Shown here: piece by piece, positions 13,398 to 24,704 of the stretch
Layout of the letters: every line of letters starts with the position of its first letter
How positions within the stretch are numbered: the first letter of the stretch is position 1
Assembly (NCBI GenBank): GCA_920105625.2
Contig: CAKKTE020000348.1
Location: 245,410 to 309,409 of the forward strand
DNA length: 64,000 bases
Reading direction: 5' to 3'
Source: Clusia tigrina
Lineage: Eukaryota > Arthropoda > Insecta > Diptera > Clusiidae
Notes under the pieces: model-generated
Seen by the model: only the letters and a program-made list of their open reading frames with translations
What the model was told of the DNA's origin: nothing
Databases searched by the model: none
Position numbers and translations under genes: made by a program

Positions 13398-14736
13398 TCT
13401 GCTGCTTTCTCTTTGCCAACATCTACCCCTATCTGCCTCAGTTGGCGTCGCAGCCTATGTCTGCGTCTCTGTAGGTGTCTCAGTCGGTGCCACTGTCGAT
13501 TGGGGGGGTCTGCTGCCTTCTCTATGCCTATATCTACCCCTATCTGCCTCAGTCGGCGTCTCAGTCGGCGTAGCAGCCTCTGTCAGCGTCTCTGAAGGCG
13601 TCTCAGTCACTGCCACTATCGAGTTGGGGTGTCTGCTGCCTTCTCTATGCCTATATCTACCCCTATCTGCCTCAGTCGGCGTCTCAGTCGGCGTCGCAGC
13701 CTCTGTCAGCGTCTCTGTAGGTGTCTCAGTTGCTGCCGCTGTCTATTGGGGGGTCTGCTGCCTTCTCTATGCCAATATCTACCCCTATTTGCCTCAGTCG
13801 GCGTCGCAGCCCCTATCAGCGTCTCTGTAGGTGTCTCAGTCGGTGCCGCTGTCGATTGTGGGGTTTGCTGCCTTCTCTTTGCCTATATCTACCACTATCT
13901 GCCTCAGTCGGCGTCGCAGCCTCTGTTAGCGGCTCTGAAGGTGTCTGAGTCGCTGCCGCTGTCGATTGGGGGGTCTGCTGCCTTCTCTATGCCTATATCT
14001 ACCCCTATCTGCCTCAGTCGGCGTCTCAGTCGGCGTAGCAGCCTCTGTCAGCGTCTCTGAAGGCGTCTGAGTCACTGCCGCTGTCGATTAGGGGGGGTCT
14101 GCTGCCTTCTCTATGCCTATATCTACCCCTATCTGCCTCAGTCGGCGTCTCAGTCGGCGTCGCAGCCTATGTCTGCGTCTCTGTAGGTGTCTCAGTCGGT
14201 GCCACTGTCGATTGGGGGGGTCTGCTGCTTTCTCTATGCCTATATCTACCCCTATCTGCCTCAGTTGGCGTCGCAGCCTATGTCTGCGTCTCTGTAGGTG
14301 TCTCAGTCGGTGCCACTGTCGATTGGGGGGGTCTGCTGCCTTCTCTATGCCTATATCTACCCCTATCTGCCTCAGTCGGCGTCTCAGTCGGCGTAGCAGC
14401 CTCTGTCAGCGTCTCTGTAGGTGTCTCAGTCGGTGCCACTGTCCATTGGGGGGGTCTGCTGGTTTCTCTATGCCTATATCTACCCCTATCTGCCTCAGTT
14501 GGCGTCGCAGCCTATGTCTGCGTCTCTGTAGGTGTCTCAGTCGGTGCCACTGTCGATTGGGGGGGTCTGCTGCTTTCTCTATGCCTATATCTACCCCTAT
14601 CTGCCTCAGTTGGCGTCGCAGCCTATGTCTGCGTCTCTGTAGGTGTCTCAGTCGGTGCCACTGTCGATTGGGGGGTCTGCTGCCTTCTCTATGCCTATAT
14701 CTACCCCTACCTCTTTCAGTCGGCTTCTCAGTCTGC

Positions 14737-14790
14737 GTCGCAGCCTCTGTCAGCGTCGCAGCCTCTGTCAGCGTCGCAGCCTCTGTCAGC
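14737..14790. repeat. Three tandem 18-bp units
   Basis: Three exact copies of the GTCGCAG...CAGC unit, following a TCTGC start typical of the CTACCTCTTTCAG monomer type. Confidence 0.95.
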
Positions 14791-17700
14791 GTCTCTCTAG
14801 GCGTCTCAGTCGCTGCCGCTGTCGATTGGGGGGTCTGCTGTCTTCTCTATGCCTATATCTACCCCTATCTGCCTCAGTCGGTGTCTCAGTCAGCTTCGCA
14901 GCCTCTGTAAGCGTCTCTGTAGGCGTCTCAGTCGCCGCCGCTGTCGATTGGGCTTCTGCTGCCTTCTCTATTCCTATATCTACTCCTCTCTGCCTCAGTC
15001 GGCGTCTCAGTCGGCGTCGCAGCCTCTGTCAGCGTCTCTGTAGGCGTCTCATTCGCTGCCGCTGTCGATTGGGGGGGTCTGCTGCCTTCTCTGTGCCTAT
15101 CTCTATTCCTATCTGCCTCAGTCGGTGTCTCAGTCGGCGTCGCAGCCTCTGTCAGCGTCAATGTAGGCGTCTCAGTCGCTGCCGCTGTCGATTTGGGAGG
15201 TCTGCTGCCTGATCTGTGGATATTCCTACCCCTATCTACCTCAGTCAGTGTCTCAGTCGGTGTCGCAGCCTCTGTCAGCGTCTCTGAAGGCGTCTCAGTC
15301 GCTGCTGCTGTCGATTTGGGAGGTCTGCTGCTTTCTCTATGCCTATATCTACCCCTATCTGCCTCAGTCGGCCTCGCAGTCTCTGTCAGCGTCTCTGTAG
15401 GCTTCTCAGTCACTGCCGCTGTCGATTAGGGGGGTCTTCTGCCTTCCCTATGCCTATATCTACCCCTATCTGCCTCAGTCGGTGTCTCAGTCGGCGTCGC
15501 AGCCTCTGTCAGCGTCTCTGTAGGCGTCTCATTCGCTGCCGCTCTCGATTGGGGGTCTGCTGCCTTCTCTATGCCTATATCTACTCCTCCCTGCCTCAGT
15601 CGGCGTCTCAGTCGGCGTCGCAGCCTCTGTCAGCGTCTCTGTAGGCGTCTCATTCGCTGCCGCTGTCGATTGGGGTGTCTGCTGCCTTCTCTATGCCAAT
15701 ATCTACCACTATCTGCCTCAGTCGGCGTCTCAGTCGGCGTCGCAGCCTGTGTCAGCGTCTCTGTACGTGTCGCAGTCGGTGCCGCTGTCGATTAGGGGTC
15801 TGCTGCCTTCTCTATGCCAATATCGACCCCTATCTGCCTCAGTCGGCCTCGCAGCCTCTGTCAGCGTCTCTGTAGGCTTCTCAGTCGGTGCCACTGTCGA
15901 TTGGGGGGTCTGCTGCTTTCTCTATGCCTATATCTACCCCTATCTGCCTCAGTTGGCGTCGCAGCCTATGTGTGCGTCTCTGTAGGTGTCTCAGTCGGTG
16001 CCACTGTCGATTGGGGGGTCTGCTGCCTTCTCTATGCCTATATCTACCCCTATCTGCCTCAGTCGGCGTCGCAGCCTCTGTCAGCGTCTCTTTAGGTGTC
16101 TTAGTCGCTGCCGCTGTCTATTGGGGGGGTCTGCTGCTTTCTTTATGCCAATATCTACCCCTATCTGCCTCAGTTGGCGTCGCAGCCTATGTCTGCGTCT
16201 CTGTAGGTGTCTCAGTCGGTGCCACTGTCGATTGGGTGGTCTGCTGCCTTCTCTATGCCTATATCTACTCCTATCTGCTTCAGTCGGCGTCTCAGTCGGC
16301 GTCGCAGCCTCTGTCAGCGTCTCTGTAGGCGTCTCATTCGCTGCCGCTGTCGATTGGGGTGTCTGCTGCCTTCTCTATGCCAATATCTTCCCCTATCTGC
16401 CTCAGTCGGCCTCGCAGCCTCTGTCAGCGTCTCTGCAGGCGTCTCAGTCACTGCCGCTGTCGATTCGGGGGGTCTGCTGCCTTCTCTATGCCTATATCTC
16501 CCCTATCTGCCTCAGCCGGCGTCGCAGCTTCTCTCAGTGTCTCTGTAGGCGTCTCAGTAGCTGCCGCTATCGATTGCTGGGTCTGCTGCCTTCTCTATGC
16601 CTATATCTACCCCTATCTGCCTCAGCCGGCGTCGCAGCCTCTCTCAGTGTCTGTGTAGGCGTCTCAGTAGCTGCCGCTATCGATTGCGGGGTCTGCTGCA
16701 TTCTCTATGCATATATCTACCCCTATCTGCCTCAGTCGACGTCTCAGTCGGCGTTGCAGCCTCTGTCAGTGTCTCTGTAGGCGTCTCAGTCGCTGCCGCT
16801 GTCGATTGGGGGGTCTGCTGCCTTCTCTATGCTTATATCTACGCCTACCTCTTTCAGTCGGCATCTCAGTCTGCGTCGCAGCCTCTGTCAGCGTCTCTCT
16901 AGGCGTCTCAGTCGCTGCCGCTGTCGATTGGGGGGTCTGCTGCCTTCTCTATGCCAATATCTACCCCTACCTCTTTCAGTCGGCATCTCAGTCTGCGTCG
17001 CTGCCTCTGTCAGCGTCTCTGTAGGCGTCTCATTCGCTGCCGCTGTCGATTGGGGTGTCTGCTGCCTTCTCTATGCCAATATCTACCCCTATCTGCCTCA
17101 GTCGGCCTCGCAACCTCTGTCAGCGTCTATGTAGGCTTCTCAGTCGGTGCCACTGTCGATTGGGGGGTCTGCTGCTTTCTCTATGCCTATATCTACCCCT
17201 ATCTGCCTCAGTTGGCGTCGCAGCCTATGTGTGCGTCTCTGTAGGTGTCTCAGTCGGTGCCACTGTCGATTGGGGGGTCTGCTGCCTTCTCTATGCCTAT
17301 ATCTACCCCTATCTGCCTCAGTTGGCGTCTCAGTCGGCGTCGTAGCCTCTGTCAGCGTCTCTTTAGGTGTCTTAGTCGCTGCCGCTGTCTATTGGGGGGG
17401 TCTGCTGCTTTCTCTATGCCAATATCTACCCCTATCTGCCTCAGTTGGCGTCGCAGCCTATGTCTGCGTCTCTGTAGGTGTCTCAGTCGGTGCCACTGTC
17501 GATTGGGTGGTCTGCTGCCTTCTCTATGCCTATATCTACTCCTATCTGCTTCAGTCGGCGTCTCAGTCGGCGTCGCAGCCTCTGTCAGCGTCTCTGTAGG
17601 CGTCTCTGTAGGCGTCCCAGTCGCTGCCGCTGTCGATTGGGGGGTCTGCTGCCTTCTCTGTGCCTATATCTACCCCTATCTGCCTCAGCCAGCGTCTCAG

Positions 17701-19156
17701 TCGGTGTCGCAGCCTCTGTCAGCGTCACTGTAGACATCTCAGACGCTGCCGCTGTCGATTTGGGAGGTCTGCTACCTGATCTGTACCTATTCCTACCCCT
17801 GTCTACCTCAGTCAGTGTCTCAGTCGGCGTCGCAGCCTCAGTCAGCGTCTCTGTAGGCGTCTTTTCGCTGCCGCTGTCGATTTGGGAGGTCTGCTGCTTT
17901 CTCTATGCCTATATCTACCCCTATCTGCCGCTGTTAGCGTCTCTGTAGGCGTCTCATTCGCTGCCGCTGTCGATTGGGGTGTCTGCTGCCTTCTCTATGC
18001 CAATATCTACCCCTATCTGCCTCAGTCGGCCTCTCAGCCTCTGTCAGCGTCTCTGTAGGCGTCTCAGTCACTGCCGCTGTCGATTAGGGGGGGTCTGCTG
18101 CCTTCTCTATGCCTATATTTACCCCTATCTGCCTCAGTCGGCGTCTCAGTCCGCGTCGCAGCCTATGTCTGCGTCTCTGTAGGTATCTCAGTCGGTGCCG
18201 CTGTCGATTCGGGGTCTGCTGCCTTCTCTATGCCTATATCTACCCCTATCTGCCTCAGTTGGCGTCGCAGCCTATGTCTGCGTATCTGTAGGTGTCTCAT
18301 TCGCTGCCGCTGTCGATTGGGGTGTCTGCTGCCTTCTCTATGCCTATATCTACCCCTATCTGCCTCAGCCGGCGTCGCAGCCTCTCTCAGTGTCTCTGTA
18401 GACGTCTCAGTAGCTGGCGCTGTCGATTGGGGGGTCTGCTGCCTTCTCTATGCCTATATCTACCCCTATCTGCCTCAGTCGGCGTCTCAGTCGGCGTCGC
18501 AGCCTCTGTCAGCGTCTCTGTAGGCGTCACATTCGCTGCCGCTGTCGATTGGGGTGTCTGCTGCCTTCTCTATGCCTATATCTACCCCTACCTGCCTCAG
18601 TCGGCGTCGCAGCCTCTTGTCAGCGTCTCTGTAGGCATCACAGGCGCTTCCGTTGTCGATTGGGTTATCTGCTGCCTTCTCTATGCCTATATCTACCCCT
18701 ATCTGCCTCAGTCGGCGCCGCAGCCTCTCTCAGCGTTTCTGTAGGCGTCTCAGAGGCTGCCGCTGTCGATTGGGGGGTCTGCTGCATTCTCTATGCCTAT
18801 ATCTACCCCTATCTGCCTCAGTCGGCAACTCAGTCGGCGTCGCAGCCTCTGTCAGCGTCTCTGTAGGCGTCTCAGTTGCTGCAGCTGTCGTGTGGGGGTC
18901 TGCTGCCTTCAATATGCCTATATATATCCCTACCTGTTTCAGTCTGCATCTCAGTCTGCGCCGCAGCCTCTGTCAGCGTCGCAGCCTCTGTCAGTGTCTC
19001 TCTAGGCGTCTCAGTCGCTGCCGCTGTCGATTGGGGGTCTGCTGCCTTCTCTATGCCTATATCTACCCCTATCTGCCTCAGCCGGCGTCGTTGCCTCTCT
19101 CAGTGTCTCTGTAGGCGTCTCAGTAGCTGCCGCTATCGATTGCGGGGTCTGCTGCA

Positions 19157-19161
19157 TTCTC
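19157..19161. other. BEL/Pao target-site duplication, left (TTCTC)
   Basis: The satellite reads GCTGCATTCTC up to this point and the LTR starts at the following TG. The same five bases follow the right LTR. Confidence 0.93.
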
Positions 19162-19426
19162 TGTAACTATATTTGTAATTATTCTAAAACTTTTGTAATT
19201 ATATTTGTAATTATTTGTTAACAAGATTAAAAATTATTAATTCACATTTCAATTATATTTGTGGTGTGGTTGGTTTAAATTTCAGTGCCAGCTTCTTGGT
19301 TGTTTAGAATTTGCTGCTTTCTTCCCGGCTGCTCTTCTGCTACTCACTCGTTCGTTCAAAAATTACCGGACGAGTTTGTACTTCGGCGAGACATTTTACG
19401 GCGAAGACAGAGCTTTTAGTGCGACA
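19162..19426 (-). repeat. BEL/Pao 3' LTR
   Basis: 265 bp, starting TGTAACTATATTTG and ending GTGCGACA on the plus strand. It contains a roughly 30-bp AT-rich internal repeat (ATTCTAAAAC followed by GTAATTATATTTGTAATT). The stop codon of the pol frame lies inside it at 19416-19418, so the polyprotein ends within the LTR. Confidence 0.95.
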
Positions 19427-22145
19427 TCCCACCTCCCGGTGGATTCATACTGGAATCCACGAAACTTAAAGCGGCTAGCTTAGATGCAGGTCGACGGATA
19501 ATACCGCGGCTGGTGCGTACCGCGGCACTCCGGACTTGGCCGTCCTTGGCAGTGAAGACTTCAATTATTCGCCCTTTGACCCATTGGCTTCTAGGTAAGA
19601 CAGGATCGCATACAACAACCAGTTGGTCTACTCTTAGTGGTGAGGCTGTACTCCTCCATTTTTGTCGATGCAAAAGTTGTGGCAAGTACTCCACAATCCA
19701 CCTTTTCCACAGACGATCCTTCAGGTTCTGCGCAATTCTCCATTGTTTGCGCAGACAGATTTTCTCATCTTCCGGTGCAGGTGTTTGAGTGGAATTGAGG
19801 CAGCCACTCAAGAAGTGGTTCGGAGTAAGTGGTTCCTCTTCTTCATGGGTTATAGGAAGTTCTGTAAGTGGACGGCTGTTTATTATATTTTCCGCCTCAA
19901 TCAGTGCGCTGCGGAAGGTCTCCAAGCGTGGTGCCTCATCCTTCAGGGTTCTCTGTAGCAGGCGTTTCACGCATTGGAAAAGCCGCTCCCAACAACCTCC
20001 AGCGCTAGGATTGGCTGGGCAATTAAAAATCCACTCTATGTTTTCCTTTGACATTGCCCGTCGAACCCGATCTACGTCAAATAAGCGGTTCTCCTGGCGA
20101 AACTCCTTTTGCGCACCTATAAAGTTGGTGCCATTGTCGCTACGAATTCTAATCGGCACACCGCGACGGTTCACAAAATTCCTGAAACAAATTAAAAATG
20201 CATCGGTGGACAGATCTTCTGCCACCTCCAAATGTAGGGCTCGAGTGGTGAGGCAAGTGAATAAAGCCACCCAACGTTTCTCTCGTCTGCGGCCGATAGC
20301 AACGCAGAATGGTCCACAGTAGTCCACCCCTGAGTAGGTAAAAGGTCGGACGTACGGTGTTAGGCGGTCTGTGGGTAACTGTCCCATAAGTGGCACAGAT
20401 GGCTTGGCTCGAGCGGTAATACAAATGACACAATCCCTCTTGATCCTTTTTAATAATGTGCGAGCATGAGGCACCCAGAACTTTTGCCGCATTTCATTTA
20501 TTGTTAGGCAGTCGTTCTGGTGATGTCTCTTTTGGTGGTAATGCTTCATTATCAGCTGCGACACGCGATGTTTCTGCGGTAATATTATCGGGCGTCGGGC
20601 TGATTCAGGAATGTAATTAGCGGCGTCGATTCTTCCGTTGACTCTTAGCAGACCATCAGGATACAGCATCGGCGTGAGCTTAAATATGGCACTGGTCTTT
20701 GAAATTCCTGTACTTGCGCGTAGGGCTGACATTTCATCTGCAAATGACTCGTATTGTACGCGACAGCATACAAATTTTTCAGCATCAGAAACTTCAGCTG
20801 CTGTGAGCTCTCCAAACTGACGGGATCTAGATTTGGCGTTGCGAATGAACCGAAATATCCATGCTGTCACCCTCAACGTCTTCATGTAGGATGAAAACTT
20901 GATCAAACTATCAAGAATATTGTCTGTGTTTATTATGTGTAACACCTGATTAACAGCTTCTTCAGATACACAGTGCTCTGAGAGAAGAATCCCAGCTACT
21001 AGAGGCCAGTGTATTTCTTCTTGGCACAAGAAATCTGGACCCAATATCCAACGGCTGTCTTGCTCTATATACTGTGGCAACTTGGCTCTAGTTGCATCGT
21101 CGGCGACGTTCATCGATGTTGGTATCCAGCGCCATTGCATCGGCGTGGAAGTGGCAAGTATCTCAGCAATACGGTAGGCAACGAATTGCTTATACTTACG
21201 GGTTGTGGAACGAAGCCAAAGCAGAATTGTCTTGGAATCGCTCCAAAATGTCGTAGCGTTGATCTTGAAATTATGACGGTCTTCAATCGAAGTCTTCAGT
21301 CGGCTTCCTAGTACGGCCGCTTGCAATTCCAGGCGTGGTACGGTCATACCCTTTGCAGGTGCACATCTCGTTTTGGCAGCAACGAATGCGACTTCTACCT
21401 CGTTTGCTTTGCAAACACGCAAAAAGGCGACTGCTGTAAATGCACTTTCACTAGCATCAACGAATATGTGCAGCTGTATATCATCGGCATTCGGCAACAA
21501 ATACGACAAGCAACGCGGGACTGAAAAGTTTTTCACGCCCTGAAAAACGTTCCACCATGCAAACCACTGTTTCTCCAAATCTGATGGCAGCTGCTCATCC
21601 CACTGGATTTTCCGCTTCCACAGCGACTGCAGAAGTAGCTTGGCGAAAATAGTGATGTTGGCTAGGAGGCCAAAGGGGTCGTAAATAGCCATAACGATTC
21701 CCAGCAACTCTCTCTTAGTCGGTGTTCTCCTGTACTCCAGCACCTGGCGTGGAATTCTATGGAACTTAAAGTGGAATTCAAACCTGTCGACTCCAGAGTT
21801 CCAAAACATACCCAGCACCTTCTCTGTTGTTGGCTGCAGTTCAGTGTTGACAACTTCTTGTTGCTTGACTTGGCTACCATTCAGTTTGACCTGCAGCTTC
21901 TTGCAGTTTGATACGAAATTCCTGAGCGTGAATCCTGCGGCAGCGTTTATCTTCCGGGCCTCAAACATTACCTTCTCGGCCTCCTGTACGTCATCAAAAC
22001 TTATGACCAGGTCATCCACATAGGTGTTGTCAATGATAGCTTTTGCGCCACCTGGCATGTGAGGCAAAAACTGTGCTGCGTTCACGTTTTTTATGTATTC
22101 TGCACAACACGGCGAACAAATCGCTCCGAAGATCATCGACATCAT
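19416..22145 (-). CDS. pol: BEL/Pao reverse transcriptase-RNase H-integrase (C-terminal part of polyprotein)
   Basis: 909 codons in the same frame as the upstream part and 39 bp beyond its stop, so the ATG at 22145 is an internal Met rather than a natural start. The reverse transcriptase active site YVDD is at residues 42-45. RNase H acidic residues are at about D229, E272 and D302, with an ADDATR motif near 348. The integrase zinc-binding region has His residues around 534-541 and CVIC at 571-574. The integrase catalytic triad is D607, D669 and E719 (49 residues between the last two, longer than the 35 of Gypsy integrases). A DUF5641-like C-terminal region follows. The frame runs through the polypurine tract and stops in the 3' LTR. 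All catalytic motifs looked for are present, and no second lesion was seen. Confidence 0.93.
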   Translation of the reverse strand: MMSMIFGAICSPCCAEYIKNVNAAQFLPHMPGGAKAIIDNTYVDDLVISFDDVQEAEKVMFEARKINAAAGFTLRNFVSNCKKLQVKLNGSQVKQQEVVNTELQPTTEKVLGMFWNSGVDRFEFHFKFHRIPRQVLEYRRTPTKRELLGIVMAIYDPFGLLANITIFAKLLLQSLWKRKIQWDEQLPSDLEKQWFAWWNVFQGVKNFSVPRCLSYLLPNADDIQLHIFVDASESAFTAVAFLRVCKANEVEVAFVAAKTRCAPAKGMTVPRLELQAAVLGSRLKTSIEDRHNFKINATTFWSDSKTILLWLRSTTRKYKQFVAYRIAEILATSTPMQWRWIPTSMNVADDATRAKLPQYIEQDSRWILGPDFLCQEEIHWPLVAGILLSEHCVSEEAVNQVLHIINTDNILDSLIKFSSYMKTLRVTAWIFRFIRNAKSRSRQFGELTAAEVSDAEKFVCCRVQYESFADEMSALRASTGISKTSAIFKLTPMLYPDGLLRVNGRIDAANYIPESARRPIILPQKHRVSQLIMKHYHQKRHHQNDCLTINEMRQKFWVPHARTLLKRIKRDCVICITARAKPSVPLMGQLPTDRLTPYVRPFTYSGVDYCGPFCVAIGRRREKRWVALFTCLTTRALHLEVAEDLSTDAFLICFRNFVNRRGVPIRIRSDNGTNFIGAQKEFRQENRLFDVDRVRRAMSKENIEWIFNCPANPSAGGCWERLFQCVKRLLQRTLKDEAPRLETFRSALIEAENIINSRPLTELPITHEEEEPLTPNHFLSGCLNSTQTPAPEDEKICLRKQWRIAQNLKDRLWKRWIVEYLPQLLHRQKWRSTASPLRVDQLVVVCDPVLPRSQWVKGRIIEVFTAKDGQVRSAAVRTSRGIIRRPASKLAALSFVDSSMNPPGGGMSH
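19427..19437 (-). other. BEL/Pao polypurine tract
   Basis: In sense orientation GGGAGGTGGGA lies directly before the 3' LTR, as expected for the plus-strand primer. The tract is also coding, giving the Pro-Pro-Gly-Gly-Gly near the C-terminus of the polyprotein. Confidence 0.88.
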
Positions 22146-22184
22146 TGAGTAGACACGGATTGGCTCGGCTGAATTTCCGTCTCT

Positions 22185-24704
22185 TCAAAGAAAGCGCTGT
22201 GAGTCCTGGTCTTCAGCTCGTATGCGGACTTGTGAGAACATTTCTTGAATATCTCCTGCAACAGCAATACCTCCTTGTCGAAATTTGTGCATGATGGCCA
22301 AAAGTGGCTGCGCATGCTCAGGACCCTTTAATAATACTGAGTTGAGCGATACGTTAGAAATAGCAGCTGCAGCATCAAAGACGATACGAAGCTTATCCGG
22401 CTTATGCGGGTTCACTACACCAAAATGAGGAAGGTACCAGGTTGTAGGACTATGTCTCTCAGCAGCCTCTGGTGACAACAATTTGGCGTACCCCTTGTCA
22501 ATGTATTTGGCGACTTCCGTTTTATATCTGGCTGCAAATGCGGCATCCCGGGACATCTTCCCCTCAATATTTAACAGGCGCTGCTTGGCCATAACATAGC
22601 TCTGCGGCAGCTTAGTAGCATCGTTGCGCCATAATAGACCAACTTCATAGCGTTGGCCAATGTTTTGTGTGGTCTCAATCAATATTTTTCTTGCTCTGGC
22701 GTTCTCATCTGACTCCAGGACTCTGCTGGTGCTGCGGACTCCAAAACTTTCTACAGAAAAGTACTCTTCGACCAATCTGTTCAGTTGTGTTAAAGTAGAT
22801 GCTTCTTTGACGTGCAACACCCTTGACATTGAGGTGGTGCTTGAGTGAAGTGGCCCATATGCCACCCAACCCAACATAGTTCCCGCAGCGATAGGTTGAT
22901 CTGGACCGGCGGCGACAGTTTTCTCTGACATGCCTAAAAAACTATTATCCAATCCCAGCAGCAGGACCGGCTTGGCGGCTTGGTAGCTGGCGATTGGCAC
23001 ATCTGTGAAGTGCCCATGCTGTTGCTTGATGAATGTCTGAATTGGTAAATTAAGCTGCTTCACGGTGCGTACGTTTCTGAGTGGGTACTCCTGGCCACCA
23101 CACTCTGCACGTACGTTCAAGCTTACTTTTTTCGATGGCTCCGTGGTTTGCTTCTCTCCATACCACTGAAGCATCAGCTGTGCAGTAGGGCCTTTGAGAC
23201 CAAGTTGATTTGCGATGGTCTCTTCAAGAAGTGATACCGAAGAACCTTCATCAAATATCGCAAATACAGGTATGCCACCACGTGGACCAAACAGCACCAC
23301 GGGTAGTATCTTAAATAAGCTTGACTGCTGGTGTTGACGGCAGTTAAGCACATGCTCGACATCCTCTAGTTTCAGCTCTGCTAGCGGCTTAGTTGTCTGG
23401 TGCAGTAAGTTGTGATGCATACGGGTGCATCCATTTATACCACATGCATGTCTTGCCTGGCAACTCAGCACGTTATGCCCTCTTTGCAAGCAGGAAAAAC
23501 AAAGGCGGTGACGCTTTACCAAAGTCCATTTGTCATTTGTATTAAGCGCCTTAAATTGACGACATGCGCTCAGTTTGTGGCTCAAATTGCATTGCACACA
23601 ACTGAGTTGTTGCTGTTCCACTTGAGGTTCGGTGCTATGCAACGCGCGACGTGGAATGGTCTGACGGTTCTGAAGGTTACCTTGTTGCACCCCTTGGTGC
23701 GGCTGTGGGGGTTGATGTTGGCGCATAGCTGTACTAACTATGGCTGGCATCAAGCTCACTACCTTTGCGAGTTCACTAACCCAGTCGGCAAAGGCTTCAA
23801 CGGTGGCATAAGGCGTTATATTGGAGGCGTGTCGACTCCATTCATATTGCTTGGTGGGCGGAAGCTTTCCAATAAGCTGCTCAAGAAGAGTAGGGTTGGC
23901 CAAATGGTGATCGCATTTTGCTGACTTAAAAAAGGCGACAATATTTCGGACGCGGTTTGAGAATTCCAACACTTGCTCAAGTCGATTCTCATAAATCGGT
24001 GGGAACTGCTGCACCTTTTGCAGCTGCGAGCGGATCAATAAGTCAGAGCGTCCAAAATTGAACTCTAACTCCTGCATGACTTTGGTCACGTCGTCAGGAT
24101 ATATGAGTAGTGACGTCACAGCGCGCTTCGTATTCCCTTGAAGTGCCTTATGCAAACGCATAAGGTTCTGGCGATTATTATAACCAAATTCATTGGTCGT
24201 GTCTCTGAAGTTGGCTAAAAACAGGGGCCAATCTTCAGGGTTTCCATCGAAAGATGGCAGTGGATATAACTTACCGCCGGGGCTATCGATAAAAGTCATG
24301 ACACCATTATACGGCGTCGATGTACTTGGTGGCTGCGATTGCGGCATCTGCTGTGGTTGCTGCGTCGACGTTTGTGGCAGCGGTGATTGCACACTTTCAT
24401 GAAAGGAGGATTCATTACCCCCAACAACGGATGCACCCCTATCCACTCGAGTGCGAAGTTGTTGAATCTCTATTTGGCCACGATGCGTCTCTTTACGTAG
24501 TTCGTCAACAGATTCGCGCAGTATATTTACACTGCTGAGAAGCTGCGCCAGTTGTTCACTAGTTACAACTGCTTGCGGCTGCGCTTGGCCCTGTGTTCCC
24601 TCGTTGGCCATTTCTATTACTCTGCTGTCCAATGAATCCGAGCTTTCCTCTCTGTCGTCTACTTTTGCTGATTCTAATTTTTTTGATTTCGTTCGAGTCA
24701 ACAT
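22185..24704 (-). CDS. gag-pol: BEL/Pao Gag-protease-reverse transcriptase (N-terminal part of polyprotein)
   Basis: 839 codons from an ATG at 24704 (MLTRTKSKK). Gag comes first, with a low-complexity Gln/Pro-rich stretch followed by a DUF1759-like region around YPLPSFDGNPEDWPLFLANF (about residues 150-300). Cys-His knuckles follow at about 369-425 (CVQCNLSHKLSAC, then CFSCLQRGHNVLSC and a Cys/His-rich tail). The aspartic protease motif FDEGSS has its Asp at 485. The reverse transcriptase N-terminal half, with LRIVFDAAA, occupies about the last 100 residues. Gag would form the particle, the protease would process the polyprotein, and reverse transcriptase would copy the RNA. The frame stops at a TGA (22185-22187) after DSQRFL, in the middle of the reverse transcriptase core, and reopens in the same frame immediately after it. 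This is either a recent nonsense mutation, a sequence error or a read-through stop; the first two seem more likely. Confidence 0.93.
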   Translation of the reverse strand: MLTRTKSKKLESAKVDDREESSDSLDSRVIEMANEGTQGQAQPQAVVTSEQLAQLLSSVNILRESVDELRKETHRGQIEIQQLRTRVDRGASVVGGNESSFHESVQSPLPQTSTQQPQQMPQSQPPSTSTPYNGVMTFIDSPGGKLYPLPSFDGNPEDWPLFLANFRDTTNEFGYNNRQNLMRLHKALQGNTKRAVTSLLIYPDDVTKVMQELEFNFGRSDLLIRSQLQKVQQFPPIYENRLEQVLEFSNRVRNIVAFFKSAKCDHHLANPTLLEQLIGKLPPTKQYEWSRHASNITPYATVEAFADWVSELAKVVSLMPAIVSTAMRQHQPPQPHQGVQQGNLQNRQTIPRRALHSTEPQVEQQQLSCVQCNLSHKLSACRQFKALNTNDKWTLVKRHRLCFSCLQRGHNVLSCQARHACGINGCTRMHHNLLHQTTKPLAELKLEDVEHVLNCRQHQQSSLFKILPVVLFGPRGGIPVFAIFDEGSSVSLLEETIANQLGLKGPTAQLMLQWYGEKQTTEPSKKVSLNVRAECGGQEYPLRNVRTVKQLNLPIQTFIKQQHGHFTDVPIASYQAAKPVLLLGLDNSFLGMSEKTVAAGPDQPIAAGTMLGWVAYGPLHSSTTSMSRVLHVKEASTLTQLNRLVEEYFSVESFGVRSTSRVLESDENARARKILIETTQNIGQRYEVGLLWRNDATKLPQSYVMAKQRLLNIEGKMSRDAAFAARYKTEVAKYIDKGYAKLLSPEAAERHSPTTWYLPHFGVVNPHKPDKLRIVFDAAAAISNVSLNSVLLKGPEHAQPLLAIMHKFRQGGIAVAGDIQEMFSQVRIRAEDQDSQRFL

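Larger units (their letters stand above)
13375..18440. repeat. About 5 kb higher-order unit, copy 2
   Basis: Near-identical second copy of 8255-13150. Shared private features include GTCTCTGTAGGCGTCTCTGT at about 12.3/17.6 kb, the GATCTGTACCTATTCC monomer at about 12.49/17.78 kb, and CTTTTCGCTGCCGC at about 12.57/17.86 kb. It carries an extra run of monomers around 14.7-15.1 kb. About 220 bp of other monomers separate the copies. Confidence 0.85.
1..19161. repeat. Satellite array, segment A (122/110-bp monomer)
   Basis: Tandem head-to-tail monomers fill the whole stretch. Each contains, in order, TCTGCTGCCTTCTCTATGCC, a TATATCTACCCCTATCTGCC block, one or more GTCTCAGTCGGC units, GTCGCAGCCTCTGTCAGC, GTCTCTGTAGGC, a CAGTCGCTGCCGCTGTCGAT block and a G-tract. 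Counting ATG to ATG in the first kilobase gives spacings of 110, 121, 92, 111, 123, 110 and 123 bp. The plus strand is pyrimidine-rich and CpG-rich, quite unlike the AT-rich retroelements. No host gene was recognised. Open frames here change frame with G-tract length and are not annotated as genes. The array runs off the left edge and is cut on the right by a BEL/Pao insertion. Confidence 0.97.

Noticed and set aside
1..19161. CRISPR array
   Set aside because: Repeats are head-to-tail and variable without unique spacers, the unit is 110-122 bp, and the context is eukaryotic.
19513..21524. Plus-strand frames across the BEL/Pao pol gene
   Set aside because: They are antisense shadows of the minus-strand polyprotein.
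22185..22187. Programmed read-through or selenocysteine at the BEL/Pao TGA
   Set aside because: It sits inside the reverse transcriptase core, not at a domain border, and no supporting structure was seen. A point mutation or sequence error is simpler.
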